A stretch of 64,000 nt of DNA, taken from positions 303,998,001 to 304,062,000 of the forward strand of contig OX465598.1 of assembly GCA_950022295.1 (NCBI GenBank). Direction: 5' to 3'. Shown here piece by piece: positions 46,621 through 57,851 of this stretch (position 1 is the first letter of the stretch; each line of letters begins with the position of its first letter). Origin of the DNA: Bromus sterilis (lineage: Eukaryota; Streptophyta; Magnoliopsida; Poales; Poaceae). The notes beneath the pieces were generated by a model. The model had not been told where the DNA came from. It saw only the letters and a program-made list of their open reading frames with translations, and did not search any database. The position numbers and the translations under genes were made by a program.

Positions 46621-47145
46621 ACTTAGTAAAATTGAGACTTATAAAACAGAAAAAAATTGAGAGAACAAAAAAAAATTCTTTTCTGTTTTATTTTCTTTGT
46701 TTTCTTTTAATTAAAATTATTTCTTTTCTGTTTTCTTTTCCCTGGTTTTTTATTTCTTCACCTCAACCGCCCCCCACTTCTGTAGCCATCCATGGCACGC
46801 ACGCCATGGCCGTGGCCATGGACGTCATGGCCGGCGGCGAGGGCGGCGAGGGGCAGCCGGCCGGGCGGCGAGGAGCGGCCGGCGGTTCCCTCCTAGCCAT
46901 GGTGGCGCACGTGAGGAGCTCCCCTCTCGACCATGGCGCCGTGCGGCGTCAGGTTTGGGCGCAATGCAAGAGAGGAGAGGAGATGGCGAGACGCTCACAG
47001 CAGGGGTGGCGCCGGCGAGGTCATCGACGTCGTTGGGGGCGGTGCGGCGGTGCGCGGAGGTGCGGCGCGGCAGTTGGGCAGCCTGACGGCGTCGGTTTCA
47101 ACTCCGTCGTCGTCGGTGGCAAATGGCGAGATGAGAACTGAAAAA
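46621..47145. other. AT-rich then GC-rich spacer in the CACTA region
   Basis: No supported gene. 46780-47130 is GC-rich with many CATGG words and an ORF without motifs; it could be a promoter or captured fragment, read from either strand. Confidence 0.35.
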
Positions 47146-47149
47146 TCCT

Positions 47150-47790
47150 AAGTGCCAGTTATATACCAGGAGCATTGGTCCCGGTTGGTGGCACCAACCG
47201 GTACCAATGCTAGTCTTTGGTACCTGTTCGTGCCACCAACTGGTACCAAAGGTCTTTTTCAGCAGCCCAATTGGCGGGAAAGAGAGACCTGTGGTACCGG
47301 TTGGTGGCACGAATCGGTACCAAAACTAGCATTGGCACCAGTTGGTGGCACGAACCGGAACCAAAGGACGCCTTTCGTTCCGGTTCGTGCCACCAACCGG
47401 GACAAATCTTGCGCTGCAGCGGTGCTGTGGGATGTTTAGTCTCACCTCGCTAGTCGAGGGACAGCCGGAGTGGTTTATAAGCGCTGATGCGTGTACCACT
47501 TCGAGCTCCTCTCAAATGCAGGCTTTCGGGCCTACTTTGTTATTGCTTGCCAGTGGGCCTTCTGGGTCTGTTGCGGGCCTGGATCCTGGCCCATTAGTGG
47601 GTTTCTAGTCGTATCCAGGCCGTGTCAGTCCAGTAGGTGGCATTATTTTTCTCTGAAAAAGGACCTTTAGTCCCAGTTGGTGCCGCCAACCGGTACTAAA
47701 GGCTTCTCCCACCGTAATTAACCACTAACTAAACCTTTAGTACCGGTACTAATGGTCCCCTGTAACCAACTAAAATTAGTACCGCCTCGC
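47150..47790. repeat. Nested CACTA-type subterminal array
   Basis: Repeated GGTTGGTGGCACCAACCGG palindromes and ACTAAAGG words (47172, 47232, 47296, 47340, 47385, 47675) in the middle of the larger element, together with TTTATAAGC boxes (47474 and 47814). It looks like the ends of one or two smaller CACTA copies. Confidence 0.6.
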
Positions 47791-48185
47791 TAGCCGAAGT
47801 GGAGTTAGACCTGTTTATAAGCACAGGTCCGCGTGGACTTATCGTAGCATAACAAGTTCACTAAAGGCCGTACACGGAGGAATTCATCTGTATCTGGTAC
47901 TCTGTCAGGGAGAAATTCGGACGGACCTCGGTTGGTTGGCAGATTTGCCAGATGTGCCCACGAGGCGTGGCCCGTCTGAGAACCCGTATGGGACGAAAAT
48001 CCCGTACGGGTATTTCGTACGGTCCACGCCTGGTCGATAGACTTGCCGGATCTAACAACCAGGCGAGGACCGTCTGCAATTCTCCTTGATGGTGTACAGG
48101 ATGTGGAGTATTCTTCCGTTGACGTCCTATAATGAAACTACTATACTTTTTTGTTTTTGTTTTCCAATCAAACAAAACACAAGGT

Positions 48186-48410
48186 TTCCTCTGCATACAG
48201 CCCGACGGTGGCTCATGAGTGCAAGCATATCAAATGCACCGTCGGACATATGCAGGGAATCCGAATGATTTGTATTTGGTCGATGAAGTGAAAGATTTCT
48301 AACTAGATATATATAAGATCAACAAAACACACGATTTCGCCTGCATATAGCCCGACGGTGGCTCATGAGTGCAAGCATATAATATGCACCGTCGAACGTA
48401 TGCAGGCGAA
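48186..48410. repeat. Two tandem hairpins with GACGGTG/CACCGTC stems
   Basis: Copy one: arms about 48190-48210 and 48237-48256. Copy two: arms 48336-48360 and 48387-48410, with a loop of 26 bases. The second has about 20 paired bases with one small internal mismatch, and its arms are about 24 bases long. The copies lie about 150 bases apart. Confidence 0.7.
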
Positions 48411-48493
48411 TCCGAATGGTTTGTATTCGGCCGATGAAGTGAGTGTCGAACATGTCCTAGAGGTGGGCTATATATATAGGCAACGACAAGCCT

Positions 48494-48833
48494 GATCCAA
48501 CGGCTCACAAGCCTGATCCAACGACTCACAAGCGCTTGAAAGAAACACGCAATCCGTGTGCTTCTTCCTGATTGGTTGGATCCAACGGCTCAGAAGCCTG
48601 ATCCAACGACTCACAAGCGCTTGAAAGAAACACGCAATCCGTGTGCTTCTTCCTGATTGGTTGGATCCAACGGCTCAGAAGCCTGATCCAACGACTCACA
48701 ATCTCTTGAAAGAAACATGAAATCCGTGTGCTTCTTCCTGATTGGTTAGATCCAACGGCTCAAAAGCCTGATCCAACGACTCACAAGCGCTTGAAAGAAA
48801 CACGTGATCCGTGTGCTTCTTCCTGATTGGTTG
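48494..48833. repeat. 85-base tandem repeat, four copies
   Basis: Units start at 48494, 48579, 48664 and 48749, exactly 85 bases apart, each with GATCCAACGGCTC, GATCCAACGACTC and CCTGATTGGTT. They contain no ORF. Confidence 0.95.
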
Positions 48834-48837
48834 GATT

Positions 48838-49740
48838 CAGAAAAGGTTGGAACTTGGCATGTTATCATCATTTGACCCACATAACATGTGTGCAAAAGTT
48901 GAGAGGGTTACGGAAAAAGCTGGATGCACTTCGTGTACAAACTGGACCATCTCTTTCGAAGTACCAGGGTTTCAGACGAAAACTCATGTGTTACAAAGAC
49001 ATTTCATTTTTCTCAACTTATTTGAACTCAATACTTATTGTGCATTCAATATGCATCTCTCAAAGCCACATACTAAAATTTCAACCCTTTCTGACTTCAT
49101 TTTCTATTTTTCCTGCATTTAATGATTTATTTTGGGCTAAATGACCATGAAATTGGAAAGCACTACAACTGAACTCAGAAAAGGTTGAAACTTGGCATGG
49201 TATCATCATTTGACCCACATAACATGTGTGAAAAAGTTTAGAGGGTTACAGCAAAAGCTGGATGCACTTCGTATACAAACTGGACCATCTCTTTCGAAGT
49301 ACGAGGGTTTCAGACGAAAACTCATGTGTTACAAAGGCATTTCATTTTTCTAAACTTATTTGAACTCAAGACTTTTTGTGCATTCAATATGCATCATTAA
49401 AAGTAACATACTAAAATTTCAACCCTTTCTGACTTCATTTTCTATTTTTCATGCATTTAATGATTTATTTTGGGCTAAATGACCCTGAAATTGGAAAGCA
49501 CTACAACTGAACTCAGAAAAGGTTGAAACTTGGCATGGTATCATCATTTGACCCACATAACATGTGTGCAAAAGTTGAGAGGGTTACGGAAAAAGCTGGA
49601 TGCACTTCGTGTACAAACTGAACCATCTCTTTCGAAGTACGAGGGTTTCAGACGAAAACTCATGTGTTACAAAGGCATTTCATTTTTCTAAACTTATTTG
49701 AACTCAAGACTTTTTGTGCATTCAATATGCATCATTCAAA
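48838..49740. repeat. 338-base tandem repeat, about 2.7 copies
   Basis: CAGAAAAGGTTG starts at 48838, 49176 and 49514, exactly 338 bases apart. The third unit breaks off inside the truncated transposase reading frame near 49736. This is satellite-like material within the CACTA element; no gene. Confidence 0.95.
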
Positions 49741-52040
49741 GGAATCTCATGAACCTCTCAAAGGGGAACATATTGTGTAGAAATACGGGGCCCAGAATGA
49801 AAATCTCGTCGACTAGATGAACTAGGACGTGCATCATGATATTGAAGAAGGATGGTGGGAACAACAGCTCGAAACTGAAAAGACATTGCGCCACATCACT
49901 CCTTAGCCTTGGTAGGATTTCTGGATCGATCACCTTCTGAGAGATTGCATTGAGGAATGCACATAGCTTAACAATGGCTAATCGAACGTTTTCCGGTAGA
50001 AGCACCCTCAATGCAACCGGAAGCAGTTGCGTCATAATCATGTGGCAGTCATGAGACTTTAGGTTCTGAAACTTTTTCTCGGCCATATTTATTATTCCCT
50101 TTATATTCGACGAGAAGCCAAACGGGACCTTCATACTGAGCAGGCATTCAAAGAAGATTTCCTTCTCTTCTTTGGTAAGAGCGTAGCTGGCAGGACCTTC
50201 ATACTGCTTTGGAGGCATGCCGTCTTTTTCGTGCAAACGTTGCAGGTCCTCCCGTGCCTCCGGTGTATCTTTTGTCTTCCCATACACGCCCAAGAAGCCT
50301 AGCAGGTTCACGCAAAGGTTCTTCGTCACGTGCATCACGTCGATCGAAGAGCGGACATCTAGGTGTTTCCAGTAGGGTAGGTCCCAAAATATAGATTTCT
50401 TCTTCCACATGGGTGCGCGTCCCTCGTCGTCATTCGGAACAGATAGTCCGCCGTGACCCCTTCCAAATATTACGTGTAAATCATTGACCATTGCAAGTAC
50501 GTGATCACCGGTACGCATGGCGGGCTTCTTCCGGTGATCTGCCTCGCCTTTGAAATGCTTTCCTTTCTTACGACATTGATGGCTGGTCGGAAGAAATCGA
50601 CGATGCCCCAGGTACACATTCTTCCTGCAGTTGTCCAAGTATATACTTTCAGTGTCAGCTAAACAGTGAGTGCACCATGGTATCCCTTGTTTTTCTGTCA
50701 TGAAAGGTTACTGAGAGCAGGCCAATCATTGATGGTTACAAACAACAACGCATGCAGGTCAAATTCCTCTGGTTTGTGCTCATCCCACACACGTACACCG
50801 TTTCCATTCCACAGCTGTAAAAGCTCTTCAACTAATGGCCTTAGGTACACATCAATGTCGTTTCCGGGTTGCTTAGGTCCTTGGATGAGAATTGGCATCA
50901 CAATGAACTTTCGCTTCATGCACATCCAAGGAGGAAGGTTATACATACATAGAGTCACGGGCCAGGTGCTGTGATTGCTTCTCTGCTCCCTGAAAGGATT
51001 AATGCCATCCGCGCTTAAACCAAACCATATGTTCCTTGGGTCATGTCCAAACTTATCCCGGTACTTTCTCTCGATCTTTCTCCATTGTGACCCATCAGCG
51101 GGGTGTCTCAAATTCCCGTCTTTCTCACGGTCTTCATTGTGCCATCGCAACAACATCGCATGCTCTTTGTTTCTGAACATACGTTTCAACCGTGGTATTA
51201 TAGGAGCATAGCACATCACCTTTGCAGGAACCCTTTTTCTGCGGGGCTCACCGTCAACATCACCAGGGTCATCTCCTATGATCTTATACCGCAATGTACC
51301 GCATACCAGACATGCATTCAAATCGTCGTACGCACCGCGGTAGAGGATGCAGTCATTAGGGCATGCATGTATCTTCTGCACCTCCAATCCTAGAGGGCAT
51401 ACAATCTTCTTTGCTGCGTACGTAGTGTCGGGAAATTCGTTATCCTTTGGAAGTTTTTTCTTAAATATTTTCAGTAGCTTCTCAAATCCTCTGTCAGACA
51501 CAACATTGTCTGCCTTCCGCTGCAGTATTTCCAGTATGGTACCGAGCTTTTTGATGCCCTCTTCGCAATTTGGGTACAACCTTTTTTTGTGATTCACTAA
51601 CATCCGATCGAACTTCATCTTATCCTTTTCACTTTCACACTGTCTCCTTGAATCAACAATGACCCGGCGGAGCTCATCATCGGGCACATCGTCCGGTTCC
51701 TCTTGATCTTCATCGGGCACATCGTCCGCTTCCCCCGTTGCAGCATAACCGTATTCAGGGGGCACATAGTTGTCATCGTACTCTTCTTCTTCGCCATCTT
51801 CCATCATAACCCCTATTTCTCCGTGCTTGGTCCAAACATTATAGTGTGGCATGAATCCCTTATAAAGCAGGTGGGCGTGAATGGTTTGCCGGTTAGAGTA
51901 AGACTTCGTATTCCCACATGTAGGGCATGGAAAACACATAAAACCATTCTGCTTGTTTGCCTCAGCCAGTTCGAGAAACTATGCACACCCTTAATGTACT
52001 GGGAGGTGTGTCTGTCACCGTACATCCATTGGCGGTTCAT
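49736..52040 (-). pseudogene. CACTA TNP2-type transposase, truncated and frameshifted
   Basis: Starts at 52040 (MNRQWMYGDRHTSQYI). After a frame change near 51975 it reads CFPCPTCGN..HLLYKGFMPHYNVWTKHGE, an acidic segment, KKIVCPLGLEVQKIHACPNDCILYRG, WFGLSADGINPF and DIDVYLRPLVEEL. A stop and a second frame change near 50695 separate it from WCTHCLADTESIYL, WKHLDVRSSIDVMHVTKNLC and HNMFPFERFM. This is the transposase_21/TNP2 family, which binds and cuts CACTA ends. The frame then runs into the 338-base repeat, so the C-terminal third is missing. It is surely inactive. Confidence 0.85.
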
Positions 52041-52212
52041 CTGCGTGCATTATATATAATTAAGTGTGTCAAAAACCATTACAGAACATCATGCATAGAT
52101 AAGTGATCAAATTAATAGAAGTTCATCATCACAGTAAAACCAAAGTACATACATAGTTCTCATTGAACAACATACAACTCTCCAGAGCATCTAACTAATT
52201 CATACATTGAAA

Positions 52213-52650
52213 CTATGTAAAACATTTCAATGCAACAACAAATGCAATCATAATCGCAACAAAGGTAACAATTGAACCAACGACATAATGATACCAAGCC
52301 TCGGTATCAATTGCATATTTTCTAATCTTTCTCATCTTCAAGCGCATAGCATCCATCTTGATCTTGTTATCATTGATGACATCCGCAACATGTAACTCCA
52401 ATAGCATCTTCTCCTCCTCAATTTTTTTCATTTTTTCCTTCAAGTTATTGTTTTCTTCTTCAACTAAATTTAACCTCTCGACCATAGGGTCAGTAGGAAT
52501 TTACGGTTCAACTACCTCCTAAATAAATAAATATGTCACGTTGGTTGGCATAATTGTCATAAACAAAAAATGAACCAAATAGTTATAAAAGATAATATAT
52601 ACCACATCCGAATCATAGACAGGACGAGGGCCGACATGTGCAAATACCAT
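52213..52650 (-). pseudogene. Small CACTA-associated coiled-coil and membrane protein ORF
   Basis: The last exon (52485-52213, 90 codons) encodes a Glu/Lys-rich coiled coil (LVEEENNNLKEKMKKIEEEK), a basic helix (RLKMRKIRKYA) and a C-terminal hydrophobic segment (VVGSIVTFVAIMIAFVVALK), as in a tail-anchored protein. An upstream exon at about 52650-52600 reads MVMVFAHVGPRPVYDSDV. The join region has an in-frame TAA near 52500. It lies between the CACTA promoter and the transposase. The function is unknown; I recall similar ORFs in cereal CACTA elements but cannot verify this. Confidence 0.55.
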
Positions 52651-53032
52651 AACCATCGCACTATATAATAAAAAGCAATACTAAAAAGCAATAAGAAAAT
52701 TAGACAAGTATATATATATAATCATAAAAGTTAGAATTATTTTCTTTTAGAAAGAAAATAAGAACAACAGGCTCACCACGGTGGTGCCGGCGACGAGATT
52801 GGCGTGGGCGATCGACGATGGTGAAGACGGGTACGAGACGTGATAAATCGCTAAACCTAGACAAATCTTGAGGAAAACGGAGCTTGGAGGTCGAGTTTGG
52901 AGAGGAGAAAGCTTAAGTAGTGTGGCTCGGGCATTTCATCGAACACATCATGTGCATTGGCACCAGAAAGCCCTCCCCTTGCCCTCCTCGAAAAAGCAGA
53001 GCACTAGTGGAGTACTCTGCTCGCCGGCGAGG
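52650..53032 (-). other. 5' leader of the CACTA genes
   Basis: AT-rich intron-like part (52650-52760), then a GC-rich stretch with CCGGCGACGAG-type words up to the TATA box. Probably the leader exon and intron; no protein motif. Confidence 0.4.
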
Positions 53033-53047
53033 GGTATATATAGCCAA
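53033..53047 (-). promoter_or_regulatory. CACTA promoter TATA box
   Basis: GGCTATATATACCCC on the minus strand, just inside the CACTA subterminal repeat (53053-53090) and upstream of the minus-strand genes. Confidence 0.55.
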
Positions 53048-53106
53048 ATCATTAGTCCCGGTTTGTGGCTGGAACCGGTACTAATGGCCAGCCTTTCGTC
53101 CAAGGT

Positions 53107-55195
53107 CACAACCCTAGTTTTGGTATGTGCTTTTATTACTAGATTAATGTCATCATGTTTAATTTTCCGTTTTAATAATTGAGGATTTGGAAAAGCCTCA
53201 AAATGAATTTAAATAAAAAGGCCAGATAAAAGTTTTTCCAAATTCGTCCAAACAATTTTGAAAAGTCCTATAAATGAGTGTGATCATTTTAAAAATGATT
53301 TGGAGTCAAACCCATGCTCATGGATTTTTTCAAATATTCAAACAGAGGTTTGGAAATTAAATTTAAATGCTATTTGAATTTAAATTCAAATGTTTTGAAT
53401 TTCAAAAATCTTCAAAACTTGGGAGTGGCTAACTATATGTCACATATGTCCAAGATAAATATTTGGTGGTTTTTAAAAATGCTTTGGTATTTTTTTGAGA
53501 GCAAAACAAATAAAAACAGAAACAATAAAAAGAAAAGGAAAAGAAAAAGGGAAAAAGCCCACTTACCTGCAGCCCAACTCAGGGAGGTGGCCCAGGCCAG
53601 GGGCAAGGGCGTCTTCCTCCCCGAGCCAGGCAGGCAGGCAGCACGCCGGCGAGCGCGGCATGGCCGCCAGGCAGCTGCCTGCTCCCCTCGGCCACGTCCT
53701 CGAGCCTGGAGGCATCCAGAGGACTCCCCTCCTCCATTCCCCCTTCCTCTAGACCTCCTCCTCTGTCTCCCGTGAGAATCCGCAAGGACCCGAGCGCCCC
53801 GGAGTTCACCGACGAGCACCACCGTGGCTAGAGGCCACCCCTCGCCGCGCCGAGCTGTCTAGGACGTCCGCCACACTCGTCTTCGTCTCCTAGCACACTC
53901 AATTCTTGCGGAGAAGCTCCGTGAACGACGCCCGTGTCGAGTTCTTCCACAAAGGCATTCGAGCTTCGGCGAGGAATTGGACGGCCACCGCTCACGGTGA
54001 GCATGCGCTCACTTTCCCTCTAGCCCGTGCTCCCCCTCGTGCCCCGTCGCCGTTTTCCCACGCAGCAGAGCTCCGGCCGCCGCGGGCCTGCTCGTCGATG
54101 CGCACCCGGCGCCCCGTTGGCTGCCCAAGTGCCTCCCTTTGACGCGCGCGTGCAAGAGAGCCCGTTTGGTGCCCTCCCCGTGCCATCCCGTGGCCGGGAG
54201 GCCACTCCGGCGACCCCTCCGCCGGGTCCCGTGGCCGCCGCCGGCCAGCCGGTGTGATTAGGGGCCTAATCACCCACTGCCAAGTGAGGCCCGGCCCCTA
54301 ATAACCCTGTTTAATTTAATTAAACAAAGGGTTTAATTCTGTGCCACTGACACTGTTGGCCCACTCGTCAGCCCCCTCTGCGTCAGCATGACGCAAGCAT
54401 GACGAAGTAAAGCCTTTTTCTTTTTACAGATAATCCATAAATTCAAGAAAACTATTAAATCTTTGAAATTCAATAACTTTTAAACCATAACCCCAAATCA
54501 AAAGTGTAATATATGAAAAATCATCAGAAAAATGCAAGGATTCCAAATATCATATTTTCATAGATGAAAAACACATCTATGATGATGGACCAGTAGCATT
54601 TAGCTATTTGGGTTATTTGGAATAATTCAAAATAAATGTTTAAATCATTTCAAATTAAATCTTTGCAATGCCAACCTTATCACATGAACATCAGAGGCAT
54701 ATCATACACATGACAACATGGTGTACCATATCCAAACATTAGCAAATGCAACTTGGGATAATTTGAACAACATTTGGAGTTTCAATTTGAATTTCTTATT
54801 CAAATCAACTTCAATTAACATGTGAAAAATTGAACCTGGATCACATTAGTACCATGCCATCATTCATTTCTTGAATGTGCATTGCAATGTGATGTTTACA
54901 TTGTTGTTGTCTCGGTGTTTGTTTCTTCTCGATAGATCCATCGCCGGACGTAGTTCCTGTTTTCTCCGAAGAGTGGCACCCCCGAGTCCCGACAATAAGG
55001 CAAGCAAACCCCCTTTGATCATATCTATAAAAACCCAGTTTCCCTCTTGTTCTCTTATGCATGATTAGGTGATTCACATGTTACCATTCTACCGCTAGTC
55101 GAACCCATCCTTTGCATGACCTATCATTGCTGCCACAGTATTAAGCAAACCTCAACCTAGCAGATACAAGAATTGTTGGTGTTCATCATGTGGCC
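53107..55195. other. Degenerate LTR-like sequence
   Basis: AT-rich part (53110-53560) with many AAATTTAAAT words, a GC-rich part (53570-54300), AT-rich again to 54850, then CT-rich. This base pattern is like a large gypsy LTR but no TG..CA ends, primer site or duplicate could be fixed. The ORFs in the GC-rich part have no motifs. The Tat element inserted at its right end. Confidence 0.35.
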
Positions 55196-56206
55196 TGTCG
55201 GGGGATTGGTACCCGGGTAGGCTAACCCAAGCGGAAGCAACCTTTCAAGACAAGGATGGACCGATTGGGCCGCAGCTGGGCCCAGCTTGGGCAGATGTAC
55301 GGCCGATTGCTACGAGGCAATCAGCCGTACCGAATGCCAGCAGTCGGCCTAGGCGCAATCGGTCCACCCTTCCTTCACCAAGATGATCGTCCGGTTGGTC
55401 CGCAGCTGGGCCGAGATAGGCACTTGGAAGGCCGATTTCCCAGAGCACTCGACCTTACCAAGAACTAACAGTCGGCCCAGGCGCAATCGGAACAACTTAT
55501 TACCCTTGGAGGGAGTCGACCCCGACACCAGTCGGGGGTATGATTACGAGGTCATAAATACCATATCCCGAGATATCTGGGTGGCAGGAAGGCCAAGTCA
55601 TGTCGAAGATCTGGTGGAGATACGGTGTCGACCTCTCCGCCGATTCCGCGGACAGGGCGACAAGACCGCACCTCTTAGCTCCACTGTTTATCCCTAGGCC
55701 TTACGGGTCTACAGCATGGGCCGCCGCTCGTAGGCTCCGAATCACCCGGAGAGGAGCAGTCGGTGGGCCCAGGCTGATTAGAGGATGACAGCTGGGCCCA
55801 TTCGGCAGTGAAGTTACCGAAGTACCCTGGACTCACACTATAAGAGCCAGGGTACCCCTCCTGCGTGGGGGACGACCCACTCTAGATCACCATTACTCAC
55901 ATTCCCCTCAGTGCATTCACTGCTAGTAGTTGCTCCTCAGGGAGGCAGGAGAGAGCCTTGACCACGGCGGCGGCACTCACCTTCCCCTGAGAAGATAGAG
56001 AAGCAGTTCTTGTATCCAGAGTATTGATATATAAGAGACAAGCAGGAGTAGGGGTGTTATCTCTCCGGAGAGCCCCGAACCTGGGTACATCGTGGTGTCC
56101 CTCACCGTGTTTGTGCCCAACCCGTTTCCGGCACCATCGACATTCTCTCCCTCGTGTCTTCCCCTCACTTTAGCCATCCCATGGCATCTGACGTCACATA
56201 TCGACG
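55196..56206 (+). repeat. 5' LTR of the Tat-type element
   Basis: Starts TGTCGGGGGATTGG; the end is placed near ATCGACG at 56206, where CGACA would match the TGTCG start. TATA-like CACTATAAGAGCC is at 55835-55847. ORFs here are not genes. Confidence 0.65.
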
Positions 56207-56211
56207 AAAGT

Positions 56212-56229
56212 TGGCGCCCACCGTGGGGC
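56212..56229 (+). promoter_or_regulatory. Primer binding site of the Tat-type element
   Basis: TGGCGCCCACCGTGGGGC, the primer complement common in RIRE2/Huck-like elements (tRNA-Arg type as far as I recall). Confidence 0.75.
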
Positions 56230-57851
56230 AAACCGAGGGGTCGACTGGGGTAAAGATCCGGACGGGATTTTCCTCTGCATCGGGCGGAAGCCATGCCTCT
56301 GGCCTGATTCTAAGGAGTGGGGCAATCGATTATGTGGTGGACTACTCGGCGCGGTACAGGGCTGGAGCACCTCGGCCGCCCGGTGTGTCGCTGCAGGTCG
56401 GCAGTCATCGCCTCTTCATCGGCAGCTACCCCGAGGCATATCCCAGAGAGATTCACATCTTCTCGTGCACAATGGACCCGCTCTCGACCAGGGGCTGCAG
56501 TGCAGCACCCGACAGAGAGGAGGGCCGAGTGCACGCCGCCGTCATGATGGCGGGAGCATCCTCATCAACCAGTCGCGACCCTGCAAGTGCTGCAAGAAAG
56601 GCAAAGGAGGCAGCTGACGCTGCAGAGCGAATCGGCACCAGTGCGTTGCGGGATGTGTTATACACACCCGTGAACAGGAATGGTGATCCGGAGTAGGTGC
56701 ACACGGAGCTGGAAACGGCACGGCTCGCTCTGGCCCGCAGAGCTGAGCAAGTGCTGGCAGAAGAGCGTAGGCTGGGAGCCATCACAAGGGAATACAATGC
56801 AGCGCATGCAGGACCACGCCGGCCGATTGAGCCCGCAGTCCTGGAAGATCTGAGAAGCCGGGGCAGGGCAGTCAACCAGCAGCTGTCGGGAGCCGAGCAA
56901 CCGAAGCGTCCGAGGAGGCCGGTGCAACCGGAGCATCTGGCGCAATCAGCATTCGTCCAGAGACCGACGTACAGCACGCCGGACAAGAACCTGAGAGCAG
57001 CCGAGCAGATAGCACTCAAGCTAGAAGACCTGGAGGGAGATGAGCGGCGCGAGCAGTCGCGCGGAATGTGTGAGCTGATAGCAGCTGCAAAGGAGCAGAG
57101 GCTCGTGGCAATGGATCGTCAGAATGCAGAACCTGGGTTGTCGAGAGGGACTGTGAGGCCGAATGCGGGAGCTAGCCAGCGACCGAATGCATCGTGCCAG
57201 AACAGACATCAACCCGCCCCATCTCGGTATGAGAGCAAGGTCAGAAGCATTTGGCCACCCGCAACAGCAAGCAGAAGAATGGAAGAGCCAGCTGTCAACA
57301 GTAGGCGCAATGACATGCCGCAGCAATCGGCGCCAAGACCAGCAATTAGCGCTCGACTTGGCCCTCGCCAAATCGGCTAGAATGATGCAAGGCATCGCAT
57401 TGAGCTCCTGGAGAAGGAGGCTCAGGAAGATAAAGAAGGAGAAGCTGGCCCATCGTGTTTTGGTCATCGTATTTGGACCGAAAAGTTTCCCAAAGGCTTC
57501 ACGCTGCCAAGAGATACTCCCAAGTACAATGGGTCGGTGAAGCCTGAAGACTGGTTGTCCGATTACTTGACGACAGTCCGCATTGCAGGAGGCAATCGGC
57601 GGGTAGCAGTCCGCTATGCACCTTTGATGCTGCATGGTTCAGGTCGGACGTGGTTGAATAGTTTGCCCAAGGACAGTGTGAACTGCTGGGAAGATTTCAC
57701 GAGTGCATTTATCCACAACTTCACAAGCACGTATGAGAGGCCCAACCTCCCGCGGCAGCTAGCTCTGTGTGTGCAAGGCTCTCGGAGGGGCTCATCCTTG
57801 CCTTGTCCGATTCTGCGATGCGCCCTATCCAGCTCGAAGTGGGAGGTGTAA
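56230..57851 (+). pseudogene. Tat-type gag with two in-frame TAG stops
   Basis: One frame is open across this stretch except for TAG at 56694 and 57378. It encodes an Ala/Glu/Arg-rich N-terminal coiled region, then the capsid domain: FTLPRDTPKYNGSVKPEDWLS (57500 on) and RTWLNSLPKDSVNCWEDF. After RPNLPRQLALCVQG the frame is lost near 57770 and coding continues in another frame. The usual rest of the capsid domain (about 80 residues) seems to be missing, so a deletion with frameshift is likely. Gag would form the particle shell. Confidence 0.75.

Larger units (their letters stand above)
41569..53106 (-). mobile_element. CACTA (En/Spm) element with nested debris
   Basis: Left end CACTGGTTGAAAGAGG at 41569, followed by CCGGTTCCGGAACCGGGACTAAAGG-type subterminal words. 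The right end at about 53106 reads, on the minus strand, as a degraded CACT..GGACGAAAGG..CCATTAGTACCGG. Gene order on the minus strand is: promoter (53035), small coiled-coil/membrane ORF, TNP2 transposase, second gene with a Ulp1-like end. Between the last two there are tandem repeats and further CACTA-type ends, so other copies are nested inside. The right limit is approximate and no three-base duplicate could be matched. Confidence 0.65.

Noticed and set aside
46503..47141. 212-codon Phe/Leu-rich ORF
   Set aside because: It begins in a pyrimidine tract and passes into GC-rich repeats without any domain.
48494..49740. CRISPR-like or rRNA-spacer-like arrays
   Set aside because: Units are directly adjacent with no unique spacers and lie inside a plant transposon.
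53433..54273. Overlapping ORFs of 60-150 codons in a GC-rich block
   Set aside because: Low-complexity Ala/Arg/Pro content, no motifs, inside LTR-like debris.
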